Shown here piece after piece: positions 23,447-32,174 of a DNA stretch of 64,000 nucleotides (positions within the stretch are counted from its first letter, which is position 1; each line of letters begins with the position of its first letter). Origin of the DNA: Gracilariopsis chorda (Eukaryota; Rhodophyta; Florideophyceae; Gracilariales; Gracilariaceae); assembly GCA_003194525.1 (NCBI GenBank), contig NBIV01000011.1, forward strand, positions 310,001-374,000, given 5' to 3'. Made by a program: the position numbers and the translations under genes. The notes under the pieces were generated by a model that searched no databases, was not told the DNA's origin, and was given only the letters and a program-made list of their open reading frames with translations.

Positions 23447-23817
23447 ATTTAATTACTTTTTATCTGATTGTACGATACATCTTTTCCCCGGGATAAGACA
23501 TAGCCCTGTAGAGCTCTATTTAAAGGGTTGCGGACGAGTGGTGACACAAATCAGCTGCCTCTGCGTGCTCTACTGCGTGTCAGCTCTTCTCCAAAAGTGC
23601 GGGAGGAGAGTTGTGTACCTACCACTCTATGAATAATGACTATTCTACAATGCAGCGGTCATAAACGTCCTTTCCTGAAAGGTTCCGGATAGGAGAGTTG
23701 CCCAATTATATCAGAAACCCTGTTTCTGATGTGCTATTGCGAACTTCGTCGTGACTCACTCCACTCGCTGTCAGATCATACTCATAGCGGAGTGCTTTGT
23801 AAGAAATTGTTGTTGCA
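23447..23817 (-). repeat. 5' LTR of the gypsy element
   Basis: 371-bp partner of 17797-18167. It ends at 23817 where the similarity to the other copy stops abruptly after TGTTGTTGCA. Confidence 0.88.
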
Positions 23818-24682
23818 GATACGATTGCGAAGTCTTTCTTAGCGCTATAGAAAACCATTTACAAGGAATGACTGCGGAGTGTTGCTAGGCCGTTTTTTGA
23901 GTTGCCTATATGAGCAACCAGACTAGGCAACTCGATGCATGCTTATATCATCTGGAAGGGTTAGAAAAGTGCTTACATCCAAACATTGTCATATACTTTG
24001 GGTGTATATGTAACTCTTGAGAACGGTCAGGCTGAGACCGGGAAATTGATAACTTGCAGAACATTCGCGGCTTACACATTTGCGTTCCACAACTTTCCAT
24101 CTGTTTGTTGTTAACTCCTAACGTGTCCTGTAACAAGATCAGGGATTTCGATCGTCAACAGCGTACGGTGGAGAGACTTTAGGTCAAAGCCGGACAGGGC
24201 TGAAGCGGTTCCTATTCGTGACTCGCCAGGCCAAGAGAAAAGATCACTGATAACACCCGTTGATTTATCATACAAGGGCTGGGTGCTGTCACGTATCCCA
24301 CTCCGCTCAACGTAGCAGTAGTGCTTGGAGATATACACTTCGTGCTTGTCTAATTGTGTCATGCGTGTCGCTATCTTTTCGACAGCACATTCCTCGTGCA
24401 AGAACAAGGATTTGTGCTGCCACATAGCTTCAGTCGTTCCTTACTGAAACGCTTAAAAGCGCTGACGCTGTCTTGTGGGGTCCATCTCACGCTAACTCGA
24501 GTTCATCTCTCTCCAGCATTCGCTCGATGCTATATCACAGTTAAGTTTACCATATTGTTAGTTCTACCTAAAATGAACCCCTAACCCAAAATGAGGAACG
24601 ATGGTCAAGAACTGAGTGTGGCACTTGGGCTTCTCCACTTCCCACGATGTCAATATACCTACCAAGACATCCAAAGCCTGTC
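23818..24682. other. Spacer; 3' flank of the SET gene
   Basis: No coding or RNA feature recognised. It contains the polyadenylation region of the SET-domain gene, which ends at 24683 on the minus strand. Confidence 0.4.
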
Positions 24683-27600
24683 CTAGTCTCCAGTGCGACT
24701 CTTCTTTATTATGGACCGCAGATCTTTCTGTTGCGTTGAACCTCTCACAACAGGAATACTTGGCGGATGCCTCCTGACCTCTTGTTCTCTTGCTTTATCC
24801 CCTGGCAATCCTGATCGAGCCCCTTCTCTGTTAGACTTTTTTCTCCGCTTCTGTGTTCTGTTCGGGCTCCAATGGCGGAACCGCTTGCGATCATCTCGGT
24901 ACATATCTGCATTGCGCCTACGGAAACCATCATCCTCACCCCCATCGCGCACATCGTAGTGCTTTCGCCTTTCTCTGCCCCGCTGTTCTTCATCCACTCG
25001 GGAGTCGCCAGTCCACGTAGCATCTTTCACGCCAATGTCATTAGCGGACGTAGCACCGTTGGCATTGGCCCCGCCCCCTGTTCCAGATTTAGCGAAGCCT
25101 TGCCCATCGGATTCAGATCTTCTTCTCTTAAACGCATAAGAACCCCTGGTCCCATCAGGATCTTCATCTCTTTCAGTCCTCTTGAGGTTATCACGTGTCC
25201 TGTCGTCTCTAGGATGGGCATGGATTGAAGCGTCAGGCTTAGCCACCTGTTTCTTCGACTCGTGGTTCTCATTCACGTCAAAGGCCGAGCCAACCATAGC
25301 TTTAGCACTCGGCCTGATGTCGACATCTTTCTTGATGCGATGGTCCGAACTTCGCGATGAGGGCAATTTACCATGCGGTTCGGTGAGCACCTTGGTAAAC
25401 CTTGTTTGTGAAGCAGGCTTTCCTTGCTTAGAAGCATCACTGCTGCCTTGCCGCTCTTGTGTGGCGGCTGGAATAGCAGTGGTTGAACGTAGAGGAGGTA
25501 GAGTATGGGGTTTTCGTAAAGCTTCGGTTTCAGGGATCGGTGCCCTCAGCTTGGGTTGAGGGGTTCCACCTGGCTTGAGATCTACGATCGGTGCAGGTTT
25601 ATCGACAGGGGTCGCTTTTGACCTGCTTTGACGGTCTTTGAGAGGCGCTTGGGCGGAATCTGCGGCTGCCCTGAACTGTCCTCGTGATTCAGACACCGTT
25701 TTTTCCTTTGCTTTGGAGGTCACCTTCACAATAGGTTTCCTTGCTGCTTCTGTTTCTGTAGAAGCAGTTGGCCTAGAGTTTTGATCTCGACCTTCGGATT
25801 CATGAGGAAGATTCATCCTTCGCGCGGATTGCTCTCTCGACGGTTCTCCTTCAATGGCCACTTCTTCAGCAGGGTTTCTAGGTTCAGGAGGGCGACGCTC
25901 TTTCGCGATGATCAGGCTTTCATGACGCTCACGATTTTCGCCGACTTGATCTCGGTCACTGAATCTGCCACTGGACTCCTTCCGCCGCTGTGCGTCACGA
26001 TTTCTGAATGAAATATCTCTCAGGTTACTATGAGGCTTGACTTCCGGATGAGCGGACCTTTGTGGGGTTCCTCGTGGGTTCCAACCATCACGGTGTGCTT
26101 GTCGCATCATCGACTCTCTACCTCTAGATATACCTTCTCCAGCGTCCGACCATCGTGCTTCCTTGGCATCCCTTCGTTCTCGGATTCTCCCCTTCGAACT
26201 CTCGAACAAGTAGCTTTGGCTGTAGCCACTATCTCTGTAAAATCCCTGGCTCTCATCTCGATGCATAGAAAGATCGTATTCCCCTTCCGATGTTCTCAAT
26301 CTACTGAGTCGGTTGTGAACGTAGTCGCGAGGGCCACCGGAGTCCCTCCCGGGCCTTGGAGAATTCCCACGAAAAGGATCGTGGGAATGCCGAAAGCTTC
26401 GAGTTTGGCGTTCATGGTCGCGGTGTAGGCGTTCATCAGCCCATGATCTCGGACCGTAACGATCATCATGGGTTTCTCTCACGGCAGTGGGGGGAGGTCC
26501 TCGACTTCGAGGGGCTTTATGGCCATGTGTGCGACTGGTGCCGTCTGCATTCATTTGACTCTTTGGCAAGGCTCTGTGTAGAATGGCTCTCGACTCACTA
26601 TCCGGGTAGCGTGTGGAAGCGAACGTCTCTTCTGCTTGATTTTGAACTTCATCAGGTCTGAAAGACCTTTGTTGAATTCCGTGTTCATGCCTTTCTCTGC
26701 GGTGCACATCAGACTCTTGTGCCTTGGATACGTGTTGACGGCGCTCCCATGCTTTCTGCTCTTCTTGACGCGAAACGTGCGCCTGTTCCAGAGGAGATTC
26801 TGCAATGAACTCGTCATCGGAGCGGGCACCCTTCCCATCAGGAAGTTGGCTCGGTGAAACGGGCTTCTCGTCCATTATAGGTTCAGCTTCTGAAGCGGTA
26901 GAATACTCATCCATTGAGTCACTATCCGAACCCGTCTTTCGCGTCCGAACTCGTTCCTTAATCTTTGGTTTCAAGGGCTTCTTCCTGTATTTCGTCGACG
27001 AGGGCTGAAATCCCTTTTCGATTCCAATCAACGCAGCTCTTGATAGAGGTACCTGCGGCATATCCTTTTTCTCTGACGTCCGCAACCCAGTATTGCTTCC
27101 GGCTTGCTTCGAGAACGCATTCTGTGGTCTCAAGTCTTCAACAAATGAGGAACGCCTTGGTATCCTGGGAATAGAGCGAGACTCACTTCCTGCAATTGAT
27201 GTCCGAGTTCCGGGAATCTCCTTCGCATCCGAAGGCCGTTCAGATTGATTTCCACAAGTACCCGGCGTCTTAGATACTTCGTCTCTATCCTCACTCTTCA
27301 TTGGAACGCTTCGCCTCGGGATTCGGAATGATGAGTCAGCCCTATCTGATAACTGCGGTCCAGAGCTCTCAAGATAACCTTTCCACGGCCATGAGACTTT
27401 CGTTGCTTCTTTCCAAACCTTCAGGCGACTTGAAGCTCGGGGTGTCAATTTCCATTCATCCCAAGGTTTCTTAGCACCCGTCTTGGTGTTCGCATAAGCA
27501 TTTAGTTGTTCAGCTGTGTTTAGATTATTCTTTGCTTGAGCAATCTTTTCCTGCACACGTTTTATAACATCTTGGTCGACGGTCGCAGATTCCGAGTTTC

Positions 27601-30600
27601 CTTTCGTTTCTGGGTCCTTTCCAGGACTAGGTTCTCTGTTCTGTTCACCAGCCCGAGCATTATCTGTAGAGGTCTTGGCAACACCCTCTTCCTGTTTTGA
27701 GGTCAATGTACCACGACATTTCGAAGAACCACAAACGCAAGGAGCTGATCCTTTCTCAATTGATCGTGCTCCGTAATCGAAGGTCAGCTCTTCTCCTTTC
27801 GGAATATCCCGAATGGCAAAAATGCCAACCCTTGGTTCTCCACCAGCATTCCATTTCTGCGTCTCTGAGTTGGGATCACAGGAGTGATTCAAGAATCGAG
27901 TGGCTTGAGATTTCCTACTTGCATCTATTACGAGTTTGTTTGTCAATGTCATGAAGTAGAAATGTCGTTCGCCTTGATATTCCCGCATACGTTGTTTGAA
28001 GGTCTCCCGTGAAATTACCTCACCTTGATATTCTCCAATCAGGGTACCGGCTTTGATATCTTCATCGGCCACCAGTCCGACCCCCTTGTTCGGAAAACTT
28101 GTCATCTTGAACTTGGCATATTCGAGCCTCTGCAACCTTTGGTTCTGGCAGTAGGACCCTGCCCCACACTCCCCCGGAACGCACTCGATACGCAAATGCC
28201 GATTCTCACATAAATCGTTAGAGCAAGCCACTCTGATCTCTGAGCCATCCTTCTTCTCCTTTGCATTTCCAGGAAGACAAGAACATCGTTGACCAAGTGT
28301 ACGATCATTTTTTTCCAGAAGGTCACGAGCACCGTCGATGTAGGCATTCTTACGCTGCAGGCGAACCCATTTCCACGCGTAATCTGACTCCGGGTCATAC
28401 CGGGCCAAGGTCTGTTGCGCCTTGTCGGTAATGACGTCGTGCGCTAATCGCAGAACTTGGGGGTCCTCATCTAAATCGACGTAGCCCTTCTCCCGTGACG
28501 CAATTCTGCAGAGCTGAGGAATAAGCGCAACACGGGGAAAGGAAACGTTACCGGACCTCTTACGCGGAACAGGGACTTCATTGCTTGAACTACTCTTGTC
28601 CTCTGTTGAGGAAGAGGTCTTCTGCATATCCACTGATTCCAACTGGAAATGCTTCCGTATGGCTTCCACAACCATTGAAAAATGATTGCGATCCTGCGGA
28701 GATAGAACTTCTACCTTCTTTCCAGAGTCACAGTAGAAGCGATCTAAGCCGCCTTGAATTCTAAGAACGACTTCCCAAACTCGCCGGCGGTTTCTCATGT
28801 TGTTAACCTTCGTAGCCAAATACGCCTTCAAGGTGTTCATCTGAGACATATCGCGGGATCCATCCTCCAAACTCTTTCCCATCGAGGCAAGAACTTGGGC
28901 ATTGAACGCAAGCACTCTTTGTTTCACCATTATCTTCCCGTCACTGATGACTCCGGATGCGAGGGGTTTCTCTAGGATAGAGTCCCAATCACTTCGTCCA
29001 AGAAGCGTCTTTCCAGCTAGTCGCTCTAGATTGTCTTGAAAATGTGCGTTGCTACCCATTCTAGCACTACGCATCAACAGACCATCCACTGACTCCAAAA
29101 ACAGCCTCTTGATCTTGGTATCGGTCGTGAGCAGCTCTCTTTGCATCACAGCGGAAGACAAGAGCGTTAACAATAGGTCAAGAACGCTTGGAACGGAAGG
29201 ATAATGCTTCTCTTCGCTTATGATATTGCGGAAGGACATCAGGGGTTCGCGACCTAACACCAGCAAAGTATTGGTCATCACATCACACAACAACTCTAAG
29301 CACTTAGACTGATTCTGCAAGAGTTCACGCATGAAAAGAGGTGACGACACAACATTGACCAGAAAGCCAACATCAAAGCAGCTGTCCGCAGTGAGCGGTT
29401 CTCTTCGAACCTGCTGCAACGATTTTGTGAACGGACAGGACCAAAAGAAATCGCTCTGACATAGGGTCTTAGGCAAATCGAGGCTCGACTCATGAATTGC
29501 TTTCCAAGAGTCTTTCTGAGGACTGTTTTCACTCCACGGAACACCACTTCGCAATAGGTATGCCTGAACTAGCTGGGACACAGATATTTTGCACTCCTTT
29601 CCAGAACTTCCGGGGAAGCCGGATACAAACTGCAGCATGGAGTTCAGTACTCGGTGAAAAGGAAATATGCCTTCTCCGGGCGGGATACCCCGAAGGGTGG
29701 AGATGAACATGTTGCCTGCTTGCAAATTCTTCACTTTGTATATAAGAGAGGAAGGACTGAGCTCGTATGTGATAATGCTGCAGCTAAGGCGGATTATCCA
29801 GTCTACGAGCTCGCTGTAGTTCTCATCGTGCTCTCCTTCATGGTGCTTTGCTGCAGACCAAAACTTGAGAGCCGTGAGCATCCAGTTGGCCAACTCAGTC
29901 GTTAACCCCCTTTCGTACCATTCTTGCATGACTTTGCCAGCGACTTCTTCCTCGGAGTCAACAGTTTCTTCCAGCAGTCGCAACATGAACTGAACAGCGT
30001 CCAGGCTTTTGGAAAGCCCCGGGGGATAGGATGTATCATTGCTTCTATCTTCACTGATCCACTGCTGCCATTGATCATTGTCGATATCGTAGGATAAGGC
30101 GTCAAACATTTTTCCAGATATAATCTGATCTTCATAGCTCATCTGCATGGATTCTAGAGCCTTCTTATGGTGATGACACAGAGCTCTGCTATACAGAAAA
30201 ACGCTGAAGTGCTCAAATTGTTCACAGCCTGGGATAGTCGCAAGACTTTTCCTGCGTTTCAATATACCAGCCTCATCCAGACCATCAGTAGACGACAAAG
30301 ATATGGACTTGTGCGCAAAGGAAAGCAGGGATTGCAAAGGCGTAGGAGTTGGTTGTGCGGGTGACTCCTGCGGCGACTTGGTGTGCGTTGGAGGTTTCTC
30401 GGGTTCGCTGTGTCCACCGCTCCCGGGTTTATGTGAGTATTCGCGAGGGGATCGCGGTCTTGGTCGGGAATTGTCGGATTCGTGACCTTCGTCGTCGGAA
30501 TCTGTGGCAATGATGTGGGCTTTCCGCCGTCTTCGCGCTGAGGATCTTGGCACACTCTCACTCGAATGGTGGGAACGAGTACGTTCTTGTGAATCGAGTG

Positions 30601-31618
30601 GAACATTCGATTGAACGGCGGAGTGCTTGTCGCTGCGCTTTTGGTGTTGGCGATTGCGAAGCTTTTCCTGCCGATGATTCTTTTCGCGATTGGTGGGCCT
30701 TCGAGATTCGGACGGTGGGGTTTCGTGCATCGAGTCGCGGGCGTGGCGTTGGGTGTGTGGAGATGTTGTGGAAGCACGATGCTTACGCGATGCCGGTATG
30801 GGCTTCCGCTCATCTTCGGAAGCTAGTTTGTGTTGCTGCTCAGGTCGATGGCGCGGACGCTTGCTGCCAGTGCTGGTGCGATTCGAAGATTGGGATGGCT
30901 GTTGATCTGGCGGATGGTAATCGCGAGATGGCTTAATGCAAAGGCGGAGAATGACAGATTGCGACTGAGCGTCATGTGAAGCAGATACGGACTTTGGGCG
31001 CGAGCGGCGAATGGAGGCCGATGCATGCTTTGCAGAGGTGGAGGAAGTCGGGGCGTCGACACGAGCTGAGCGTAGGTTTGTCGGAGTTGTTAGGACGGGG
31101 ACCGAGCGCAGGGCGATTGGAGGCGGGCGCGAGGAGCGGAGATTGGTGGGTGTGGCGGCCGTTCTCGGGCGCTTCGGGGTGCGGGAGGGTGGGTGAGAGG
31201 CGGGCGGCGAGGAGGAGGTGGATGAGTGCGACTTGGCGGACTTGGGGCGGGGAAGGTTCGGGCGGTGCGACGGTTCCGGGGTGGGGGTGCCGGAGGGTGT
31301 GTGCTTGGGGTGGGCTGAGCGTGGGCGGCGGCGATGCGGTTGGTGGGGATGGGGAGGTGATTGGGGGGAAAGTCTAGCGCCAAAGGTTCTCTCGCAAATC
31401 TGGTCCAGGAACTTGTCGAGCGCCTGGACGTCGTCGAGTTCGGATTGGAAGGGCATGGAGAAGGAGGGGAAGAGGGAGGCCGAAGGCGGAGCCGAAAACG
31501 GAGGTGAGGGGGAACGGGGCGGATGTGAATTGACAGAGACGCGCAATCGCGATTGCAGGAGATCGAGCTGTGCTACGAGGCGCTCAAGTGCTGCTTGATG
31601 GTGAGAGCTGGAAGACAT
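24683..31618 (-). CDS. SETD2/ASH1-type histone-lysine methyltransferase (AWS-SET-postSET)
   Basis: A single 2311-codon exon. The start is ATG 31618; the open frame continues to 31747 without another ATG. Residues 1-430 are Ser/Pro/Arg-rich and look disordered, with RRRRK and DSDDE runs. Residues ~430-1090 are a mixed, helix-rich region with no domain I recognise. The AWS zinc motif starts at ~1112 (CSCLPG...C..ECG.GSYC.NQR). The SET domain (~1160-1285) has NHSCDPN at 1244 and EELTFDYG. The post-SET motif CVCGSSKCRG is at ~1293. Residues 1310-2311 are charged and rich in RE/RD/RS. This order is that of H3K36 methyltransferases (SETD2, ASH1, NSD). I see no WW, PHD, PWWP or clear SRI domain, so the subfamily is open. 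Divergent from NUP98. Confidence 0.92.
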   Translation of the reverse strand: MSSSSHHQAALERLVAQLDLLQSRLRVSVNSHPPRSPSPPFSAPPSASLFPSFSMPFQSELDDVQALDKFLDQICERTFGARLSPQSPPHPHQPHRRRPRSAHPKHTPSGTPTPEPSHRPNLPRPKSAKSHSSTSSSPPASHPPSRTPKRPRTAATPTNLRSSRPPPIALRSVPVLTTPTNLRSARVDAPTSSTSAKHASASIRRSRPKSVSASHDAQSQSVILRLCIKPSRDYHPPDQQPSQSSNRTSTGSKRPRHRPEQQHKLASEDERKPIPASRKHRASTTSPHTQRHARDSMHETPPSESRRPTNREKNHRQEKLRNRQHQKRSDKHSAVQSNVPLDSQERTRSHHSSESVPRSSARRRRKAHIIATDSDDEGHESDNSRPRPRSPREYSHKPGSGGHSEPEKPPTHTKSPQESPAQPTPTPLQSLLSFAHKSISLSSTDGLDEAGILKRRKSLATIPGCEQFEHFSVFLYSRALCHHHKKALESMQMSYEDQIISGKMFDALSYDIDNDQWQQWISEDRSNDTSYPPGLSKSLDAVQFMLRLLEETVDSEEEVAGKVMQEWYERGLTTELANWMLTALKFWSAAKHHEGEHDENYSELVDWIIRLSCSIITYELSPSSLIYKVKNLQAGNMFISTLRGIPPGEGIFPFHRVLNSMLQFVSGFPGSSGKECKISVSQLVQAYLLRSGVPWSENSPQKDSWKAIHESSLDLPKTLCQSDFFWSCPFTKSLQQVRREPLTADSCFDVGFLVNVVSSPLFMRELLQNQSKCLELLCDVMTNTLLVLGREPLMSFRNIISEEKHYPSVPSVLDLLLTLLSSAVMQRELLTTDTKIKRLFLESVDGLLMRSARMGSNAHFQDNLERLAGKTLLGRSDWDSILEKPLASGVISDGKIMVKQRVLAFNAQVLASMGKSLEDGSRDMSQMNTLKAYLATKVNNMRNRRRVWEVVLRIQGGLDRFYCDSGKKVEVLSPQDRNHFSMVVEAIRKHFQLESVDMQKTSSSTEDKSSSSNEVPVPRKRSGNVSFPRVALIPQLCRIASREKGYVDLDEDPQVLRLAHDVITDKAQQTLARYDPESDYAWKWVRLQRKNAYIDGARDLLEKNDRTLGQRCSCLPGNAKEKKDGSEIRVACSNDLCENRHLRIECVPGECGAGSYCQNQRLQRLEYAKFKMTSFPNKGVGLVADEDIKAGTLIGEYQGEVISRETFKQRMREYQGERHFYFMTLTNKLVIDASRKSQATRFLNHSCDPNSETQKWNAGGEPRVGIFAIRDIPKGEELTFDYGARSIEKGSAPCVCGSSKCRGTLTSKQEEGVAKTSTDNARAGEQNREPSPGKDPETKGNSESATVDQDVIKRVQEKIAQAKNNLNTAEQLNAYANTKTGAKKPWDEWKLTPRASSRLKVWKEATKVSWPWKGYLESSGPQLSDRADSSFRIPRRSVPMKSEDRDEVSKTPGTCGNQSERPSDAKEIPGTRTSIAGSESRSIPRIPRRSSFVEDLRPQNAFSKQAGSNTGLRTSEKKDMPQVPLSRAALIGIEKGFQPSSTKYRKKPLKPKIKERVRTRKTGSDSDSMDEYSTASEAEPIMDEKPVSPSQLPDGKGARSDDEFIAESPLEQAHVSRQEEQKAWERRQHVSKAQESDVHRRERHEHGIQQRSFRPDEVQNQAEETFASTRYPDSESRAILHRALPKSQMNADGTSRTHGHKAPRSRGPPPTAVRETHDDRYGPRSWADERLHRDHERQTRSFRHSHDPFRGNSPRPGRDSGGPRDYVHNRLSRLRTSEGEYDLSMHRDESQGFYRDSGYSQSYLFESSKGRIRERRDAKEARWSDAGEGISRGRESMMRQAHRDGWNPRGTPQRSAHPEVKPHSNLRDISFRNRDAQRRKESSGRFSDRDQVGENRERHESLIIAKERRPPEPRNPAEEVAIEGEPSREQSARRMNLPHESEGRDQNSRPTASTETEAARKPIVKVTSKAKEKTVSESRGQFRAAADSAQAPLKDRQSRSKATPVDKPAPIVDLKPGGTPQPKLRAPIPETEALRKPHTLPPLRSTTAIPAATQERQGSSDASKQGKPASQTRFTKVLTEPHGKLPSSRSSDHRIKKDVDIRPSAKAMVGSAFDVNENHESKKQVAKPDASIHAHPRDDRTRDNLKRTERDEDPDGTRGSYAFKRRRSESDGQGFAKSGTGGGANANGATSANDIGVKDATWTGDSRVDEEQRGRERRKHYDVRDGGEDDGFRRRNADMYRDDRKRFRHWSPNRTQKRRKKSNREGARSGLPGDKAREQEVRRHPPSIPVVRGSTQQKDLRSIIKKSRTGD

Positions 31619-32174
31619 GAGTGCAAACGCACGGCGGTGGAGGGTGGGGGGGGGCGGTTGGGCAATGGACGCGGTTCGCGAGGGGGGGGACGTCGTGGAG
31701 CGCTGCGGTTGGATGCGGCGAGGTACGCAGGAGACTGCGAACGGCAACGTGATGCTCGGGCGACGGAGGGGCGCGACGCGCGTCGTGGGCGGCTGTGGGC
31801 GGGCGTGCGGGTGAGTGGCACCACCGACTGCGACGCACGCTACGAAACGAAACGGCGGCGCATGCGCTTTCGCTTCGCGAGCAGATGCTCGCTGAAAAAA
31901 TCGGCAGATTTACGTTTGAAATGACGCGCGCAACGTTCAAAGTTCAAAACGCAAAATGAGGTACAACATTTTCTGATACACGTGTAACGTGGTACACGTG
32001 TATCCCGGAAGCGCAACGCCGCGCGTGGTTCGCCCGAAGGTTACAAAGCGCAGGCGTGCGCTGTGCACTTGTCGACGCACGGGGGCTGTCAAGTGATCAA
32101 CGCCCAGCGCGCACTTCCGTTGCCCGTGCCCGCGCCCCCGCCCCCGCCGCCGCATCCTCAGCACATCCGCTACC
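31619..32174. promoter_or_regulatory. Bidirectional promoter region between the SET gene and NUP98
   Basis: 556 bp between two divergent start codons. It carries two identical 10-bp palindromes TACACGTGTA at 31977-31986 and 31993-32002, whose centres are 16 bp apart and which contain the CACGTG core bound by bHLH and some bZIP factors. No TATA box is obvious near either start. The part next to NUP98 is very C-rich. Confidence 0.6.

Larger units (their letters stand above)
17797..23817 (-). mobile_element. Ty3/gypsy LTR retrotransposon, decayed, with an internal insertion
   Basis: LTRs at 23447-23817 (5') and 17797-18167 (3') are the same length (371 bp) and roughly four-fifths identical by eye. 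The minus-strand LTR begins TGCAACAACA. A PBS lies beside the 5' LTR at 23446-23433 (TGGTAGCATCGCTC). The order on the minus strand is gag, protease, RT, RNase H, integrase; integrase last marks Ty3/gypsy. Flanks show a near-matching duplication (CATAC left, GATAC right). Many stops and shifts occur, and ~0.8 kb of unrelated sequence interrupts gag. Confidence 0.9.

Noticed and set aside
24600..24680. ACCCCTAACCC-like sequence as a possible telomere
   Set aside because: It is a single partial unit between a gypsy element and a gene end, not a repeat array.
31619..31747. Longer N-terminus for the SET-domain protein
   Set aside because: The extra 43 codons contain no ATG; the first ATG in frame is 31618.
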